DNA of 64,000 nt. Origin: Nansenia antarctica. Taxonomy: Eukaryota; Chordata; Actinopteri; Argentiniformes; Microstomatidae. A program made the position numbers and the translations under genes. The notes below the pieces were generated by a model. That model was not told where the DNA came from, did not search any database, and saw only the letters and a program-made list of their open reading frames with translations. Numbering within the stretch: position 1 is the stretch's first letter; each line of letters begins with the position of its first letter. Below, one piece after another: positions 1 through 10,593 of this stretch. The stretch lies in NCBI GenBank assembly GCA_963989245.1, contig OZ022339.1:65271831-65335830 (forward strand). Reading direction: 5' to 3'.

Positions 1-496
1 ACCAGTCGTCTCTTAACCATCTCTCTCCTGTGTCTCCTGTCTACCTGTCATCTCTTAACCATCTCTCCTGTGTCTCCTGTCTACCTGTCATCTCTTAACC
101 ATCTCTCCTGTGTCTCCTGTCTACCTGTCATCTCTTAACCATCTCTCCTGTGTCTCCTGTCTACCTGTCATCTCTTAACCATCTCTCCTGTGCCTCCTGT
201 CTACCTGTCATCTCTTAACCATCTCTCCTGTGTCTCCTGTCTACCTGTCATCTCTTAACCATCTCTCTCCTGTGTCTCCTGTCTACCTGTCATCTCTTAA
301 CCATCTCTCCTGTGTCTCCTGTCTACCTGTCATCTCTTAACCATCTCTCCTGTGTCTCCTGTCTACCTGTCATCTCTTAACCATCTCTCCTGTGTCTCCT
401 GTCTACCTGTCATCTCTTAACCATCTCTCTCCTGTGTCTCCTGTCTACCTGCCATCTCTTAACCATCTCTCTCCTGTGTCTCCTGTCTGTCCACAG
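1..496 (+). repeat. 40-bp minisatellite up to the acceptor of cmtr1 exon 497
   Basis: Units of about 40 bp (TCTCTTAACCATCTCTCCTG and the rest) repeat without break from base 1 to the acceptor at 495-496, with occasional 42-bp units that have an extra TC. Pyrimidine-rich units form the whole 3' part of the intron. The window starts inside the array; the right copy (59412-59991) has about two more units. Confidence 0.95.
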
Positions 497-3400
497 AAGT
501 CCCAGATCTACACGTGGGACGGTAAGGCACCTCTGCGCTGGAAGAAGCTGGAGAACTTCAAACTGGAGTTGCCCAGAGAGACACTGTTGAGTGTGGAGAT
601 CGTCCAGGAGCTGAAGGGAGAGGTAGGGAAGGGGAAGAGGGAGGAAAGTAGGTTTTGAGGAGGAGAGAGAGACGGTGAGGGTTAGGAAGAAAAGGGACCA
701 CAGAGAGGAGTGAAAGGAGGGGAAGGGAGAGGAAAGGAGGGATTAGAGAAGACAGAAGAGAAACAAGGAGATGTGAAGGGGGGAAAAAAGATAGACGAGG
801 TCTTGAGCCTTTCACATACAGTAATAACTCTCTCACTGTGTGTGTGTGTATCTGTGTCTGTGTCTGTGTCTGTGTCTGTGTGTGTGTGTGTGGTACGCAG
901 GGTAAAGCTCAGCGCAGGATCAACGCGGTACACATCCTGGATGCTCTGGTGCTCAACGGCACTGATGTACGAGTCCAGCACTTCAACATACGGTGAGCCT
1001 GAGCCTAACCCCAACCCCAACACCAACCCCATCCTAAACCTTGACCTAGCTGTTAACCCTAGGGCCCAGTTGTTCAAAATGTTTAATCTGGATCAGAATG
1101 ATCCTATCTAGGATCAGATCTATCTGGCTGATTTTGAGTCGTATTGATTTTGAGTCGTATCGCCAGCTCGATCTGATCCTGCCTCAGAGAAAATAATCAT
1201 TCTGATCCAGATTAAATGTTTTGAACAACCGGGCCCTTCTGATGTATGTGTATGTGCCAGCGGTGTCTAACCCCCTGATGGTTGTGGTTGCAGCATCCAG
1301 ATGGCTGAGAAGTTTGTGAAGGCCGTGTCCAAGCCCAGCCGACCAGACATGAACCCCATCAGGTAAGAACTCCCCTCCACCCTCCCCCTTGTTGTGGTCC
1401 TCTGTGGCTCAGTTGATAGAGCATGGTGCTAACAACGCTTAGATTGCGGGTTCGATTCCCGCTAGGACCATATATACTGGAAAACAAAATGTATGCATTC
1501 ACTGCAATGTAAGTTACTTCGGATAAAAGCGTGTGGCACAGAAAGGCATACAGTATATCTCAAAAGTGAGTACACCCTTTAGATTTTTGCAAATATTCTG
1601 TCATAACCTTTCAGGGGATAACACTATCTTAATGAAACTTTGATATAACTTAAAGTAGTCAGTGTGCTGCTTGAATAACAGTATAGATTTATTGTCCATT
1701 GAAAATTACTCAGTACACAGCTGTTAATGTCTAAACAGCTGGCAACAAAAGTGAGTACACCCCATAGTGAACATGTCTAAATTGTGCCCAAAGTGTCAAT
1801 ATTTTGTGTGACCACCATTGTTATCTAGCACTGCTTTAACCCTCCTGGGCATGGAATTCACCAGAGCTGCACAGGTCGCTTCTGGAATCTTCTTCCACTC
1901 CTCCATGACGACATCACGGAGCGCACGGATGTTGGACACCTTGCACTCCTCCACCTTCCTCTTGAGGATGCCCCACATGTGCTCAATTGGGTTTAGGTCT
2001 GGAGACATACTTGGCCAGTCCATCACCTTAACCTTCAGCTTCTTCAGCAAGGCCGTTGTCATCTTGGAGGTGTGTTTAGGGTCATTATCATGTTGGAAAA
2101 CTGCCCTACGGCCCAGTTTCCGAAGAGAGGGGATCATGCTCTGCTGCAGGATGTCACAGTATATATTGGAATTCATGTGTCCCTCAATGAAATGCAGCTC
2201 CCCAGTGCCGGCAGCACTCATGCAGCCCCAGACCATGATGCTGCCACCACCATGCTTGACTGTAGGCAAAACACATTTGTCTTGGTACTCCTCACCAGGG
2301 TGCCGCCACACACGCCGGACACCATCTGACCCAAACAGGTTTATTTTGGTCTCATCAGACCACAGGACATGGTTCCAGTAACTCATGTTCTTGGATTCAT
2401 TGTCTTCAGCAAACTGTTTGCGGGCTTTCTTATGCATCGGTTTCAGAAGAGGCTTCTGTCTGGAGCGACGGCCATACAAACCGATTTGATGCAGTGTGCG
2501 GCGTATGGTCTGGGCACTGACAGGCCCCGATCCCACTTCTGCAACCTCTGCAGCAATGCTGGAAGCACTCGCACGTCTATTTTTGGAAACCAACCTCTGG
2601 ATATGACGCTGAGCACGTGGACTCAACTTATTTGGTCGACCCTGGCGAGGCCTGTTCCGAGTGGAACCTGTCCTGGAAAACCGCTGTATGATCTTAGCCA
2701 CTGTGCTGCAACTCATTTTCAGGGTGTTGGCAATCTTCTTATAGCCAAGGCCATCTTTGTGAAGCGCAATAATCCTTTTTTTCAGCCGCTCAGAGAGTTC
2801 CTTGCCATGAGGTGCCATGTTGTCCAGCATTCAGAGAGAATTGTGCCCAAAACACCAAATTTAACGGCCCTGCTTATCATTTACACCTGAATCCTTGTAA
2901 CACTAACGAGTCACATGACACCAGGGCTGGAAAACAACATAATTGGGCACAATTAGGACATGTTCACTATGGGGTGTACTCACTTTTGTTGCCAGCTGTT
3001 TAGACATTAACAGCTGTGTACTGAGTAATTTTCAAAGGACAATAAATCTATACTGTTATTCAAGCAGCACACTGACTACTTTAAGTTATATCAACGTTTC
3101 AGTAGGATAATGTTATCCCCTGAAAGGATATAACAGAATATTAGCAAAAATCTAAAGGGTGTACTCACTTTTGAGATATACTGTATATGGTTGTTACAGC
3201 TATTTTAGCTCTTGATGCTGTTCTGTCTGAGCATGTGTCTATGTGTTGTGTCAGTATGAAATTAGTGAAAATACCACCGCTCATCTGTGATCAGACTTTG
3301 CTGAGGTGCTGGAACTGAAGAGTGTCAATAGAGTTTAAAATAACAGCATCCGCACACTCAAACCTGTGCAAAAACGTACTTTATTGCGTGAGCTTTCGAT

Positions 3401-5017
3401 CAGAGACCTTCTTCAGGCATCAGGTTGTGTCAGTATGACAAAGATTGTTATAAATAGAAAAAACGAGTGTTGTGTCGTTCTTCCGAAGGATTCTCACCGT
3501 GTCTCTGTGTGTCTCCTCAGGGTGAAGGAGGTGTACAGGCTGGAGGAGATGGACAAGATCTTTGTCAGGTATGAGAGGAACCTTCAGCTGTTCACTTTTA
3601 GATACGAGACCATACGAGTCTCACATAAACCATCCACTACTTTCAGGGACGTGTGTTTTTATGAACCCTGATTAAGCCTGCTCCTGGACTAGAAAGCACT
3701 TTCAATGGATAATCTCCACTGAACAACATGGTCCTTTTTCCAGGACCGGGCTTAATGCTGCTCTGGTAAACTAACCTTTATACCAGTAGTTTTTGTGACG
3801 TGTTCTAGTGGCATTGATGTTTTGCTGTGTCTTCTGTGCTTTGTTGTGCTATAGGCCTGGGAGGGAGCTTGCTTTTGTTGAACTAACCGATCCTCTATGT
3901 TCAGTACATACTATAGGAAGTGTGTTGAACTAATAGTTTAGATCAGATTCAACCTTATTGTCATTGCACAGAGTACGTGTACTTAAGACAACGAAATGTA
4001 GTGTTAACGAAATACTGATACTCTTATGGACATACTGTAGGAAGTGTGTTGAACTAATACCGATACTCGATGTTCAGTACAGGAAGTGTGTTGAACTGAT
4101 ACTGGTCCTCTATGTACCATACATACTGTATGACGTGTGTTTAATCTCTGTGACTCCCCAGACTGGAGATGAAGGTGACCAAGAGCTCTGGGGGAATCCC
4201 CCGTCTGTCCTACACAGGCAGGGACGACCGCCACTTCCTCCCTAGTGGACTCTACATCATCAAAACTATCAACGGTCCGTGTCAACTCTGTTGGTCTCTG
4301 CCGGTCTGTCTGCCTGTTGTTCTGTCTGTCTGTGTCTGTCTGTTTGTGTCTGTGTCTGTATGTGTCTGTCTTTGTCGGTCTGTCTTTCTGTTGTTCTGTC
4401 TGTCTGTCTGTGTCTGCCTGTGTTTATCCGTGTCTGTCTATGTCTGTCTATGTCTGTCTGTGTCTGTCTTTGTCTGTCTATGTTTGTCTGTGTCTGTCTT
4501 TCTATGTTGCTCTGTCTATGTCTGTCTGTCTATGTCTGTCTATGTCTGTCTGTCCGTCTGTCTGTCTGTGTTTCTATGTTGGTTTGTCTGTCTATCTGTC
4601 TGTGTATGTCTATGTTTGTCTCTGTCTGTCTTTCTATGTTGCTCTGTCTGTCTCACTGTCTGCCTGTCTGTCTATGTCTGTCTATGTTTGTCTGTCTGTT
4701 TGTCTGTGTCTGTCGTTCTATGTTGCTCTGTCTGTCTATGTCGGTCTGACTATCCGTCTGTCTGTGTCTGTCTGTCTGTGTTTCTATGTTGGTTTGTCTG
4801 TCTATGTCTGTTTGTGTCTGTCTGTGTCTGTCTATGTCTGTCTGTGTCTGTCTATGTCTGTCTGGCTGTCTGGCTGTCTTTCTAGGTTTGTCTGGCTGTC
4901 TGTCTGTTTCTGTCTGTCTGTGTCTGACTATCTATGTCTGTCTGTCCATCCGTCCCGCCGTCTGAGTGCATGTTGATTAGAGAGAGCATGTTGATGTGTT
5001 GTCTCATGTATCTCTCT

Positions 5018-5084
<67 letters not shown>

Positions 5085-5418
5085 TCTCCCTCCTTCTCTC
5101 TGACCTGCAGACCCCTGGACGATGGCCTACAGTAAGAACTCCAAGAGAAAGTTCTTCTACAACAAGACAACTAAAGAGTCCACCTATGACCTGCCTGCCA
5201 CCTCCGTGGCCCCCTTCCAGTAAGTAACACGGTCCCCGGAACCTTCTCTGTATCAGTCTTTTGTTGTTTTGTGTCTGAATCTATATGTCAACACAGACAA
5301 TCATACAAAACATTTGGGATTGGTCTAAATATTTACCTTGAAGTGGGGCTCTGTAAATCACCCTAAGACATGATGTTATGACGCTAATTCCACTTTTCGT
5401 GCGTGTGCGTGTGTCTGT

Positions 5419-5467
<49 letters not shown>

Positions 5468-5612
5468 TCTCCTTAGCGTCTGCCACTCGGAACGGCTGTT
5501 CTGGGCGTGGGAGGACGGGGTTAAAGTTCACGACTCGCAGTCGCGGGTGGACCCGGAGAAGCTGTCCAAGGAAGACGTGCTCTCCTTCATTCACCAGCAC
5601 TACCAGCCCTGA
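497..5612 (+). CDS. cmtr1: cmtr1, 3' exons (cap-specific mRNA 2'-O-methyltransferase 1, partial)
   Basis: CMTR1 methylates the 2'-O of the first transcribed nucleotide of capped mRNA in the nucleus (cap-1). Coding exons seen: 497-622, 901-992, 1294-1362, 3521-3568, 4162-4274, 5111-5219 and 5477-5612 (stop TGA 5610-5612). All junctions are GT-AG and keep frame. The first exon starts KSQIYTWDGK, typical of the region after the methyltransferase domain. The 5111 exon carries DPWTMAYSKNSKRKFFYNK and begins the C-terminal WW-like domain, which runs into the final exon (LFWAWEDGVKVHDSQ, ending HYQP). The upstream exons, including the catalytic domain, are absent to the left of base 1 but lie at 49365-58982. 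The five exons up to 4274 occur again at 59992-63776; only the last two are unique to this copy. The one coding difference seen between copies (4236) is silent. Confidence 0.95.
838..898 (+). repeat. GT / GTGTCT microsatellite before cmtr1 exon 901
   Basis: A GT tract with interspersed GTGTCT units runs to within a few bases of the acceptor TACGCAG, taking the place of a normal polypyrimidine tract. The right copy (60333-60393) has the same length. Confidence 0.9.
1061..1238. repeat. Fold-back MITE in cmtr1 intron (second copy 60556-60733)
   Basis: The arms AGGGCCCAGTTGTTCAAAAT and its reverse complement (ending GGGCCCT) bracket a 178-bp segment. Pairing continues through AATCTGGATCAGAATGAT. 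There is no coding content. This is the form of a short non-autonomous DNA transposon. Confidence 0.8.
1396..1540 (+). mobile_element. tRNA-derived SINE
   Basis: The head at 1396-1470 looks like a tRNA: GGTCCT at the 5' end pairs with AGGACC at the 3' end, with a B box GGTTCGATTCC and a terminal ACCA. It has two extra bases before the D stem, so it is not a working tRNA. The body ends in AAGTTACTTCGGATAAAAGC, a worn form of the tail AAGTCGCTTTGGATAAAAGC common to fish SINEs. The Tc1 element follows directly. Confidence 0.85.
1551..3183 (-). mobile_element. Complete Tc1/mariner element with long inverted repeats
   Basis: Flanking TA dinucleotides (1549-1550 and 3184-3185) bound a 1633-bp element with ends CAGTATATCTCAAAAGTGAG and the reverse complement. 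The inverted repeats are about 230 bp each with only a handful of mismatches. Each has an outer and an inner copy of AAAGTGAGTACACCC (the inner ones near 1748 and 2973), the IR/DR layout of Tc1-like elements. The transposase ORF inside is open throughout. It lies in a cmtr1 intron, antisense to the gene. Confidence 0.95.
1796..2830 (-). CDS. Tc1-like transposase, full length (344 aa)
   Basis: A cut-and-paste DNA transposase that binds the element ends and inserts at TA. The N-terminus has two helix-turn-helix regions (residues about 10-110, with KKIANTLKMSCSTVAKI in the first) joined by a GRPNK hook. The catalytic D,D34E triad is visible in WSDETKINLFG, FQHDNDPKHTSK and SPDLNPIEHMWG. At 344 residues with no stop or frameshift it matches the usual family length (about 340). 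The chosen start MLDN gives five residues before MAPHGKEL; the second Met may be the true start. Protein activity is not established. Confidence 0.93.
   Translation of the reverse strand: MLDNMAPHGKELSERLKKRIIALHKDGLGYKKIANTLKMSCSTVAKIIQRFSRTGSTRNRPRQGRPNKLSPRAQRHIQRLVSKNRRASASSIAAEVAEVGSGPVSAQTIRRTLHQIGLYGRRSRQKPLLKPMHKKARKQFAEDNESKNMSYWNHVLWSDETKINLFGSDGVRRVWRHPGEEYQDKCVLPTVKHGGGSIMVWGCMSAAGTGELHFIEGHMNSNIYCDILQQSMIPSLRKLGRRAVFQHDNDPKHTSKMTTALLKKLKVKVMDWPSMSPDLNPIEHMWGILKRKVEECKVSNIRALRDVVMEEWKKIPEATCAALVNSMPRRVKAVLDNNGGHTKY
3668..3760. repeat. Short fold-back repeat (second copy 63163-63255)
   Basis: The segment begins GATTAAGCCTGCTCCTGGA and ends CCAGGACCGGGCTTAAT, an imperfect inverted repeat with no coding content. 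A diverged relative (GATTAAGACTAATCC ... TTAATCCTCGACTAGG) lies at 55145-55250. Confidence 0.6.
4295..4945 (+). repeat. TGTC-rich tetranucleotide array in cmtr1 intron
   Basis: About 650 bp of TGTCTGTC, TGTCTATG and TGTCTTTC units. All forward frames read open as low-complexity VCLSV strings, which are not genes. The right copy starts near 63797 and runs off the window; it lacks about 20 bp compared with this one. Confidence 0.95.
5021..5100 (+). repeat. CT microsatellite before cmtr1 exon 5111
   Basis: A run of about 65 bp of CT followed by a pyrimidine-rich stretch leads into the acceptor CTGCAG at 5105-5110. It serves as a long polypyrimidine tract. Confidence 0.9.
5401..5464 (+). repeat. 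GT microsatellite before the last cmtr1 exon
   Basis: A nearly pure GT tract of about 60 bp, separated from the acceptor (CCTTAG, 5471-5476) by only a few bases. Confidence 0.9.
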
Positions 5613-6028
5613 GCCACCAGGGGAAGCCACCCAGGTCTGGGCAAACTGGGACTCCCATTCAGAATATGCAAGGGGTGCCATGTTGGCTCCAAGTAATCCA
5701 AGTTGGCATCCAAGACCATTACATTCTAGGTTAGAAACTGGTTTGCTATGGAGTGCTGGGAGCCAACATGGAGGACCGTTTGCCAAACACAGCTTTCCTC
5801 GTAATCATAACTACACACATGGACAGACCACTCTGGCGTCTCACGACCGCCCCAGGCTCTATGATTTTCGCAGAATGCAGCTTAATATATTACATTTTAA
5901 TACTTTATGAAGAAGACAACAAACACTGACAAGACGTCTCCCCCATCATGTTGCATCGCATGCTCCGGTTTTTCTATTGATCTTATTGATCCCCTTCGCT
6001 TGTATTCCTGCCATGCCTCCATGACTTG

Positions 6029-6078
<50 letters not shown>

Positions 6079-6086
6079 CTGTGCGT

Positions 6087-6129
<43 letters not shown>

Positions 6130-7141
6130 TGCGTCTGCGTTTGTGTCTGCGTGCGTGCATGTTTGAGAAGAAACTGATATAAAGGTTGATTTACTTTTAC
6201 CCCGATCCACAGCGTCTTTCACAATCACACACACAAATACATGTATGTTTTTATCTGGCACTCAAATTCTGAAACTGCCTTCTGAGGCACTTATAGAGTC
6301 TCTATTTTAAGCTGGCGCGAAACAGAAGAAAGTCCAAACGCTGGTGTTAGTGGTGGGCAGGGGAAACTACCACCGCGCTGGAGCGTTGTCTCACCTGCGC
6401 TCAGCAGGTGGGAGGAGTAGCAGTGGTAATAACCCTAGATTGTGTGTAAGAGGTGTGTAATAGAGGCGTGTCCATGACAATGAGCCGGTCAAGTGCCACC
6501 AGTTCCGCTGAAAAATTCTGGCCTTGAAAACAGCACTAATATTTCACACTCCCCGTAGCGCCACTGTCAACACCAGCGTTTGCACTAAGACTGTTTCTTT
6601 CTTTTTTTTTTACGCCGTTAAAATACAGCTTGAGGTCTCTCCCTGTATGCCTGACTTCTATTATGTTATGGACTGATTCTATAATCTTTTTCTCAGACAC
6701 TGTTTGTCTTTTTTTACCCTTTAAGTTCTCTCTCTCTCTCTCTCTCTCTCTGTGTCTACAAAAGTCCCATGCTTGTTTGGAATTAACTTATAGAGCCAAG
6801 CTTTACCTCGTAGATGATCTCAAGTTGACAACCAAAGCTTTGTTCACATGGGGAGTGGAGCATTGTAGCATAATAGCACTGGCCTATATAATTGTTATCA
6901 AATGCAGATCTGTCCTGGTAGTTATTGGGGGAGGGGTTACTTTTGGAATTTTGAGGGATTCAGGTTTTGGGAGTGTTTCTACCCATTGCCTCCCTGTGTT
7001 TTTGTTGCATTCTGTTGCCTTGCCCTTTCATCCTAGTTTTGTTTCGTTTGTGAAATGTTAAGGATGAGGTGTAATTTCTTTGTAATGTTTCATCCCTTGT
7101 GATGATGATGATGATGATGATGAAGACGATGATAATGTAGT

Positions 7142-7147
7142 AATAAA
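7142..7147 (+). promoter_or_regulatory. Candidate cmtr1 polyadenylation signal
   Basis: A canonical AATAAA about 1.5 kb after the cmtr1 stop. It is a plausible end of transcript, but other signals may be used. Confidence 0.4.
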
Positions 7148-7400
7148 AAGAAAATGTGTGACTTCCCAGAAACAATTCCAAAATTCTTCTTCCTTCCTTT
7201 GCCACAATCACTGACAGATAATGTAGTGAAGTTGTGGTCCCTGATTTTCTACAGATAAATTCAAGGAAACCCACACATTTAAAAACATTATTATTCAACG
7301 TTTCCTCTGCTTCCAACTAACTACAAAAAAACATGCACAAAGCATGTTATTTTCTTTATACATATACAATAAACACAAGAAGCACAGCATGAGTAATAGG

Positions 7401-8571
7401 ATAGGGATGTCCTGATCCCATTTTTTCACTAGATACCTGGGCTTCAGGTATCTGCTGCAATACCGATATCAATCGGATATTTGTATTTATTGTTTTACTC
7501 CTGAATAATAAGAAATACTTCCCCAGTATATAGTCCACAACAACAGTTGGCTATTAAAGACTGCCAGCCTTTATTCAAGCAACAAAAACAGTACTCTGCA
7601 GTACTCAGTGACCAACTGGTTTAAAGTTAAAACAATTTAAACAGCAGCATTCAGCATTGTAGAAAAAAAAGAGTTACTGTCTGATTTCTAGTTTGCCTTC
7701 AGGTTTTTATTCTATTTATCTTCTCTTACAAATGGCAAATCAATTGTAGGACCCTTTTTTTAAAGTGTAGCCTAGTGACGCCCGCTGGTGAGACCAGAAA
7801 CCAGTCGCAGAATCGAAGGGGTGTCAACAATATCTGGTTTTCGGGTTTTTTCATAACAGGCAACTACGTTTTAATGTACCCACTCGATATAATATACAAC
7901 AGTTTAACGATCACTAAATACTTATAATCTGTGGATTGGATTCACTGTTCTCGTTTGGCTACCGGTAAGTGATGACTTGTAAACATACTTTCGTTTTAGG
8001 ACGTGCTCAAAAGCAAGGACTGTGTTCATCTAATTACATTTTACATTTACATTTACATTTTTGGCATTTAGCAGACGCCTTATTCCAAAGCGACTTACAA
8101 TCAATACTATGCGTAGTTATGTGTTTTTAGCATGACCATGTTCTGTCAGCATGTTGTGATGTTATAAAAACGCAGTTAGACGTTTGTAGTGACTACCACT
8201 GTTAACCGCTAGCTGTTAGCAGCGTTTGTTGTTGTGGTTTGATCAGTCACTTTTCTCCCATTCTGTCGCATTCCCATTCTTGAGATCCACCAACATTCAA
8301 ATACTCGTGTTGTCTTCAATTTTTTTCCGATTTCAATGTATGACGCATCGATTGAAAGCTTACCATCTGTTGTTTCAGACTATGTAAACAACCAAAAAAA
8401 TTACTTCACCAGCTGGCATCATGACATTGTCAGACTCATTACACACAGGTAGCTACTAGCCAACTCTCATGCACTACTACTGTCCAGATCGGGAGCGCAG
8501 ATCGGTGCCTATTTTTTTTCCCGTCCGATCGCACAGATATCCGATATCAATATCGGATAGGGACATCCCTA
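7401..8571. mobile_element. Non-autonomous hAT-type element (1171 bp)
   Basis: The ends TAGGGATGTCC and GGACATCCCTA are inverted repeats. The 8-bp flanks GTAATAGG (7393-7400) and GTAATAGA (8572-8579) differ at one base, as expected for an aged hAT target duplication. There is no transposase ORF. The inner region around 7848-8470 resembles 16983-17330. A SINE tail (8036-8110) is nested inside. Confidence 0.75.
8036..8110 (-). mobile_element. SINE 3' tail fragment
   Basis: ACATTTACATTTACATTT then TGGCATTTAGCAGACGCC and AAAGCGACTTACAATC is the reverse complement of the widespread fish SINE tail. Only the tail is present. Confidence 0.75.
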
Positions 8572-9419
8572 GTAATAGATACTTTAAATGTAAAGTGTTT
8601 AAAAGCATTAAATTACATTATGCAATGACTGCAAAATTAAACAAAATTAAAAAGGAACATTCATTTTGGCACACAAAACGTGGATGATTTGAGGATGTGG
8701 ATTTAAACATGAACACATCTCACAGCGCGGTTTCATTGGTGGAAACCAGGCATATACTGTATTGTACTGATGAACAGTACTGTACACAGTACGCAGCCAA
8801 AAGGCCCTGTCAGAGAACTAGGCCTAAACGTATCAGTCCAAAACGTAAGGTTTTTATGTTTTTCAGTGGACTTTGGGAACAATGACAACAAAAGCATTCA
8901 CAGAAGTAGGAACACTATAGGACACTATGTAGGAACACTATAACGAGTGAATGACGCAGATGTTTTCGTACCCGTGGCACAAAGGAAGGAGAAAGAGACA
9001 TAGTGAGTCACAGTGCAAGGCAGCATAGGATGTCCGTAGCCTGGGTGGAAGACAACTTTTGACCTCATACTTGATCGAGTCCTTGATTCACATAAACATT
9101 GTGCAGAATTGTGCTTTGTCATTACCTCTGGTAGTAAGCATAAGTTAGAGAAAGGTTATGCCCACGTGGATATGGATAACTTAGAAATGAATGACTCATC
9201 ACGTTTCTAGTCCCTCAAACAATCAGGAGACACACATTCCTGTCAGAGCTTTTAGAGTCAATCACAGCTTGACAGCCGGAGCTGTCTACTATGACAACTA
9301 TAACGATGTGGTTGGAGCATGTGGCTCATGGGAAATGTAGTCCGTAGCTGCCCAAAGCGGTCTTTGGTACGATGAAGAGTGTGCCATGATGAAGAGTGTT
9401 CTTCAGCAGGCAGCAAAGT

Positions 9420-10080
9420 CTAGTAGACGAAGGAGTAGTAGAAGAGCGCGCTGACGGCCAGTAGAGCCACAGACATCATCATGTTCCTCCGGTTCTCCCC
9501 TCTCAACGCATCAAGCTCTTTGTCTAAGAGAAATATTCAAAGACAGTCACTCAGGGTGAATTCGGGTAATCTGGGACATTGGGCAATGGGGACACCTAAG
9601 ATCCAGTGTGTTTATTTCCTGTCGTAACAAAGTCTTTCTTTGATTTCAGCCACATGACTTCCATGCTAAACCTACGTATAGTAAAAGTCCTGTTGACTAA
9701 ATTTGGTTAGAACAGGAAATAAACACACTGGATCTTAGGTGTCCCTACATTACCCAATGTCCCAGATTAACCCGAATTAACTCTACGCAATTCTTAGTTT
9801 CATACCTCGAATACCACAGGACAAGTGGGTCTACATGTTGTAAGCAATAGCTGGAGAAATGTGATCATGAAGGTTTTTTTACACTTTTCCATACCAAACT
9901 TTTGCAGCCGCTCATTCATAATCGCCATTTCATCCTCCAGCGCTTCTCTGTTGAGTAGATAAATAGGCAGATGATTTAGCCATCACTGGCATCATCATCC
10001 CCACCATTGTAATAATCATAATCATCAACGAGATCTTCATCATCATCATCATCATCATCATCACCTGTCCTGATCTGACA

Positions 10081-10121
<41 letters not shown>

Positions 10122-10187
10122 CTTGTCCTGATCTGACAGTTAATCATCATCACCTTCATCATCATCATCACTTGTCCTGATCTGACA

Positions 10188-10220
<33 letters not shown>

Positions 10221-10593
10221 CCTCCTCACCTGTCCTGATCTGACAGTTCCTCCCGCCGCTTTCTGAACTCAGCCCTCTCGATATTGTCCTGACAGCGCGA
10301 CCGTCGCTCCTCAACACGATCGATCTGTGCAGAAAACATTTACGATATATACTTATTAGTTTGGAATCTGTGCCACTGAACAGCACCTGACATGTGGTTG
10401 GCTACGTGGCAACTTGCAGGTAGAACACATCAGTGTAGGACAGCAGAAGACATGTGTATTTAATGGAGCTGCTGTCGTCTCGTCATCTCAGGATCTCATG
10501 GATGAGCCACAGTTAACAAGTTACAGTCGAGAAGTGTCTTACCTCGCTAGCGACGCTGAATTTCTCTCTCTTTCTATCCTTACATTTAGTCAT
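9420..10593 (-). CDS. ccdc167: ccdc167, coiled-coil domain protein with C-terminal membrane anchor
   Basis: Four coding exons on the minus strand: 10543-10593 (ATG 10591-10593), 10230-10324, 9895-9947 and 9420-9523 (stop 9420-9422). They join in frame with GT-AG introns to give 100 residues, close to human CCDC167 (97). The start MTKCKDRKREKF matches the basic N-terminus of the family. Residues about 18-80 are charged heptad-like coiled coil (RVEERRSRCQ, EALEDEMAIMNERLQKF, ELDALRGENRRN). The end is hydrophobic (SVALLAVSALFYYSF), as in tail-anchored proteins of the secretory membranes. The molecular function is not known. It lies tail to tail with cmtr1, as in human, and head to head with kif25, about 0.5-0.95 kb apart. 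The exon 2 donor region is part of a tandem repeat. Confidence 0.9.
9556..9783. repeat. Fold-back MITE in ccdc167 intron 3
   Basis: The arm GAATTCGGGTAATCTGGGAC and onward through GATCCAGTGTGTTTATTTCC is repeated in reverse at 9713-9780 with few mismatches. Total length is about 228 bp, with no ORF. Confidence 0.85.
10030..10249 (-). repeat. Minisatellite that includes the exon 2 donor of ccdc167
   Basis: The string TGTCCTGATCTGACAGTT, which is the end of ccdc167 exon 2 read on the other strand, occurs at about 10065, 10124, 10173 and 10231. ATC (GAT on the gene strand) repeats lie between the copies. The 10231 copy is the real exon end. The copy near 10062 keeps a GT donor (CAG|GTGATG); the two middle copies read CAAGTGATG. 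Confidence 0.9.

Larger units (their letters stand above)
1..4518 (+). repeat. Left copy of a 4.5-kb duplicated block (partner 59496-64000)
   Basis: This block matches 59496-64000 at a constant offset of 59495 up to about 4079. After a 7-bp insertion in the right copy the offset is 59502, and after a 20-bp loss in the TGTC repeat it is about 59482. Exons, SINE, fold-back element, Tc1 element and even microsatellite lengths are shared. By eye I found no difference before 3387. After that there are substitutions near 3387, 3761, 3788, 3793, 3890 and 4236 plus the indels. It is either overlapping contig ends or a very recent duplication. Confidence 0.95.
5613..9419. other. 3' flank of cmtr1 and 3' flank of ccdc167 (convergent genes)
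   Basis: No coding exon is recognised here. 5613 to about 7165 is the likely cmtr1 3' UTR: GT microsatellites at 6031-6128, a CT run at 6727-6751, GAT repeats near 7100, and AATAAA at 7142-7147. A hAT-type element fills 7401-8571. The remainder up to the ccdc167 stop at 9420 is probably that gene's 3' UTR and shows nothing else I can name. Confidence 0.7.

Noticed and set aside
1396..1470. Possible tRNA gene
   Set aside because: Two extra bases before the D stem and a weak anticodon stem, with the SINE tail following; it is a SINE head.
1818..2890. Plus-strand ORFs over the Tc1 element
   Set aside because: They are shadows of the transposase on the minus strand.
5419..5910. 163-codon frame over the last cmtr1 exon
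   Set aside because: It is out of frame with the spliced gene and begins inside a GT repeat.
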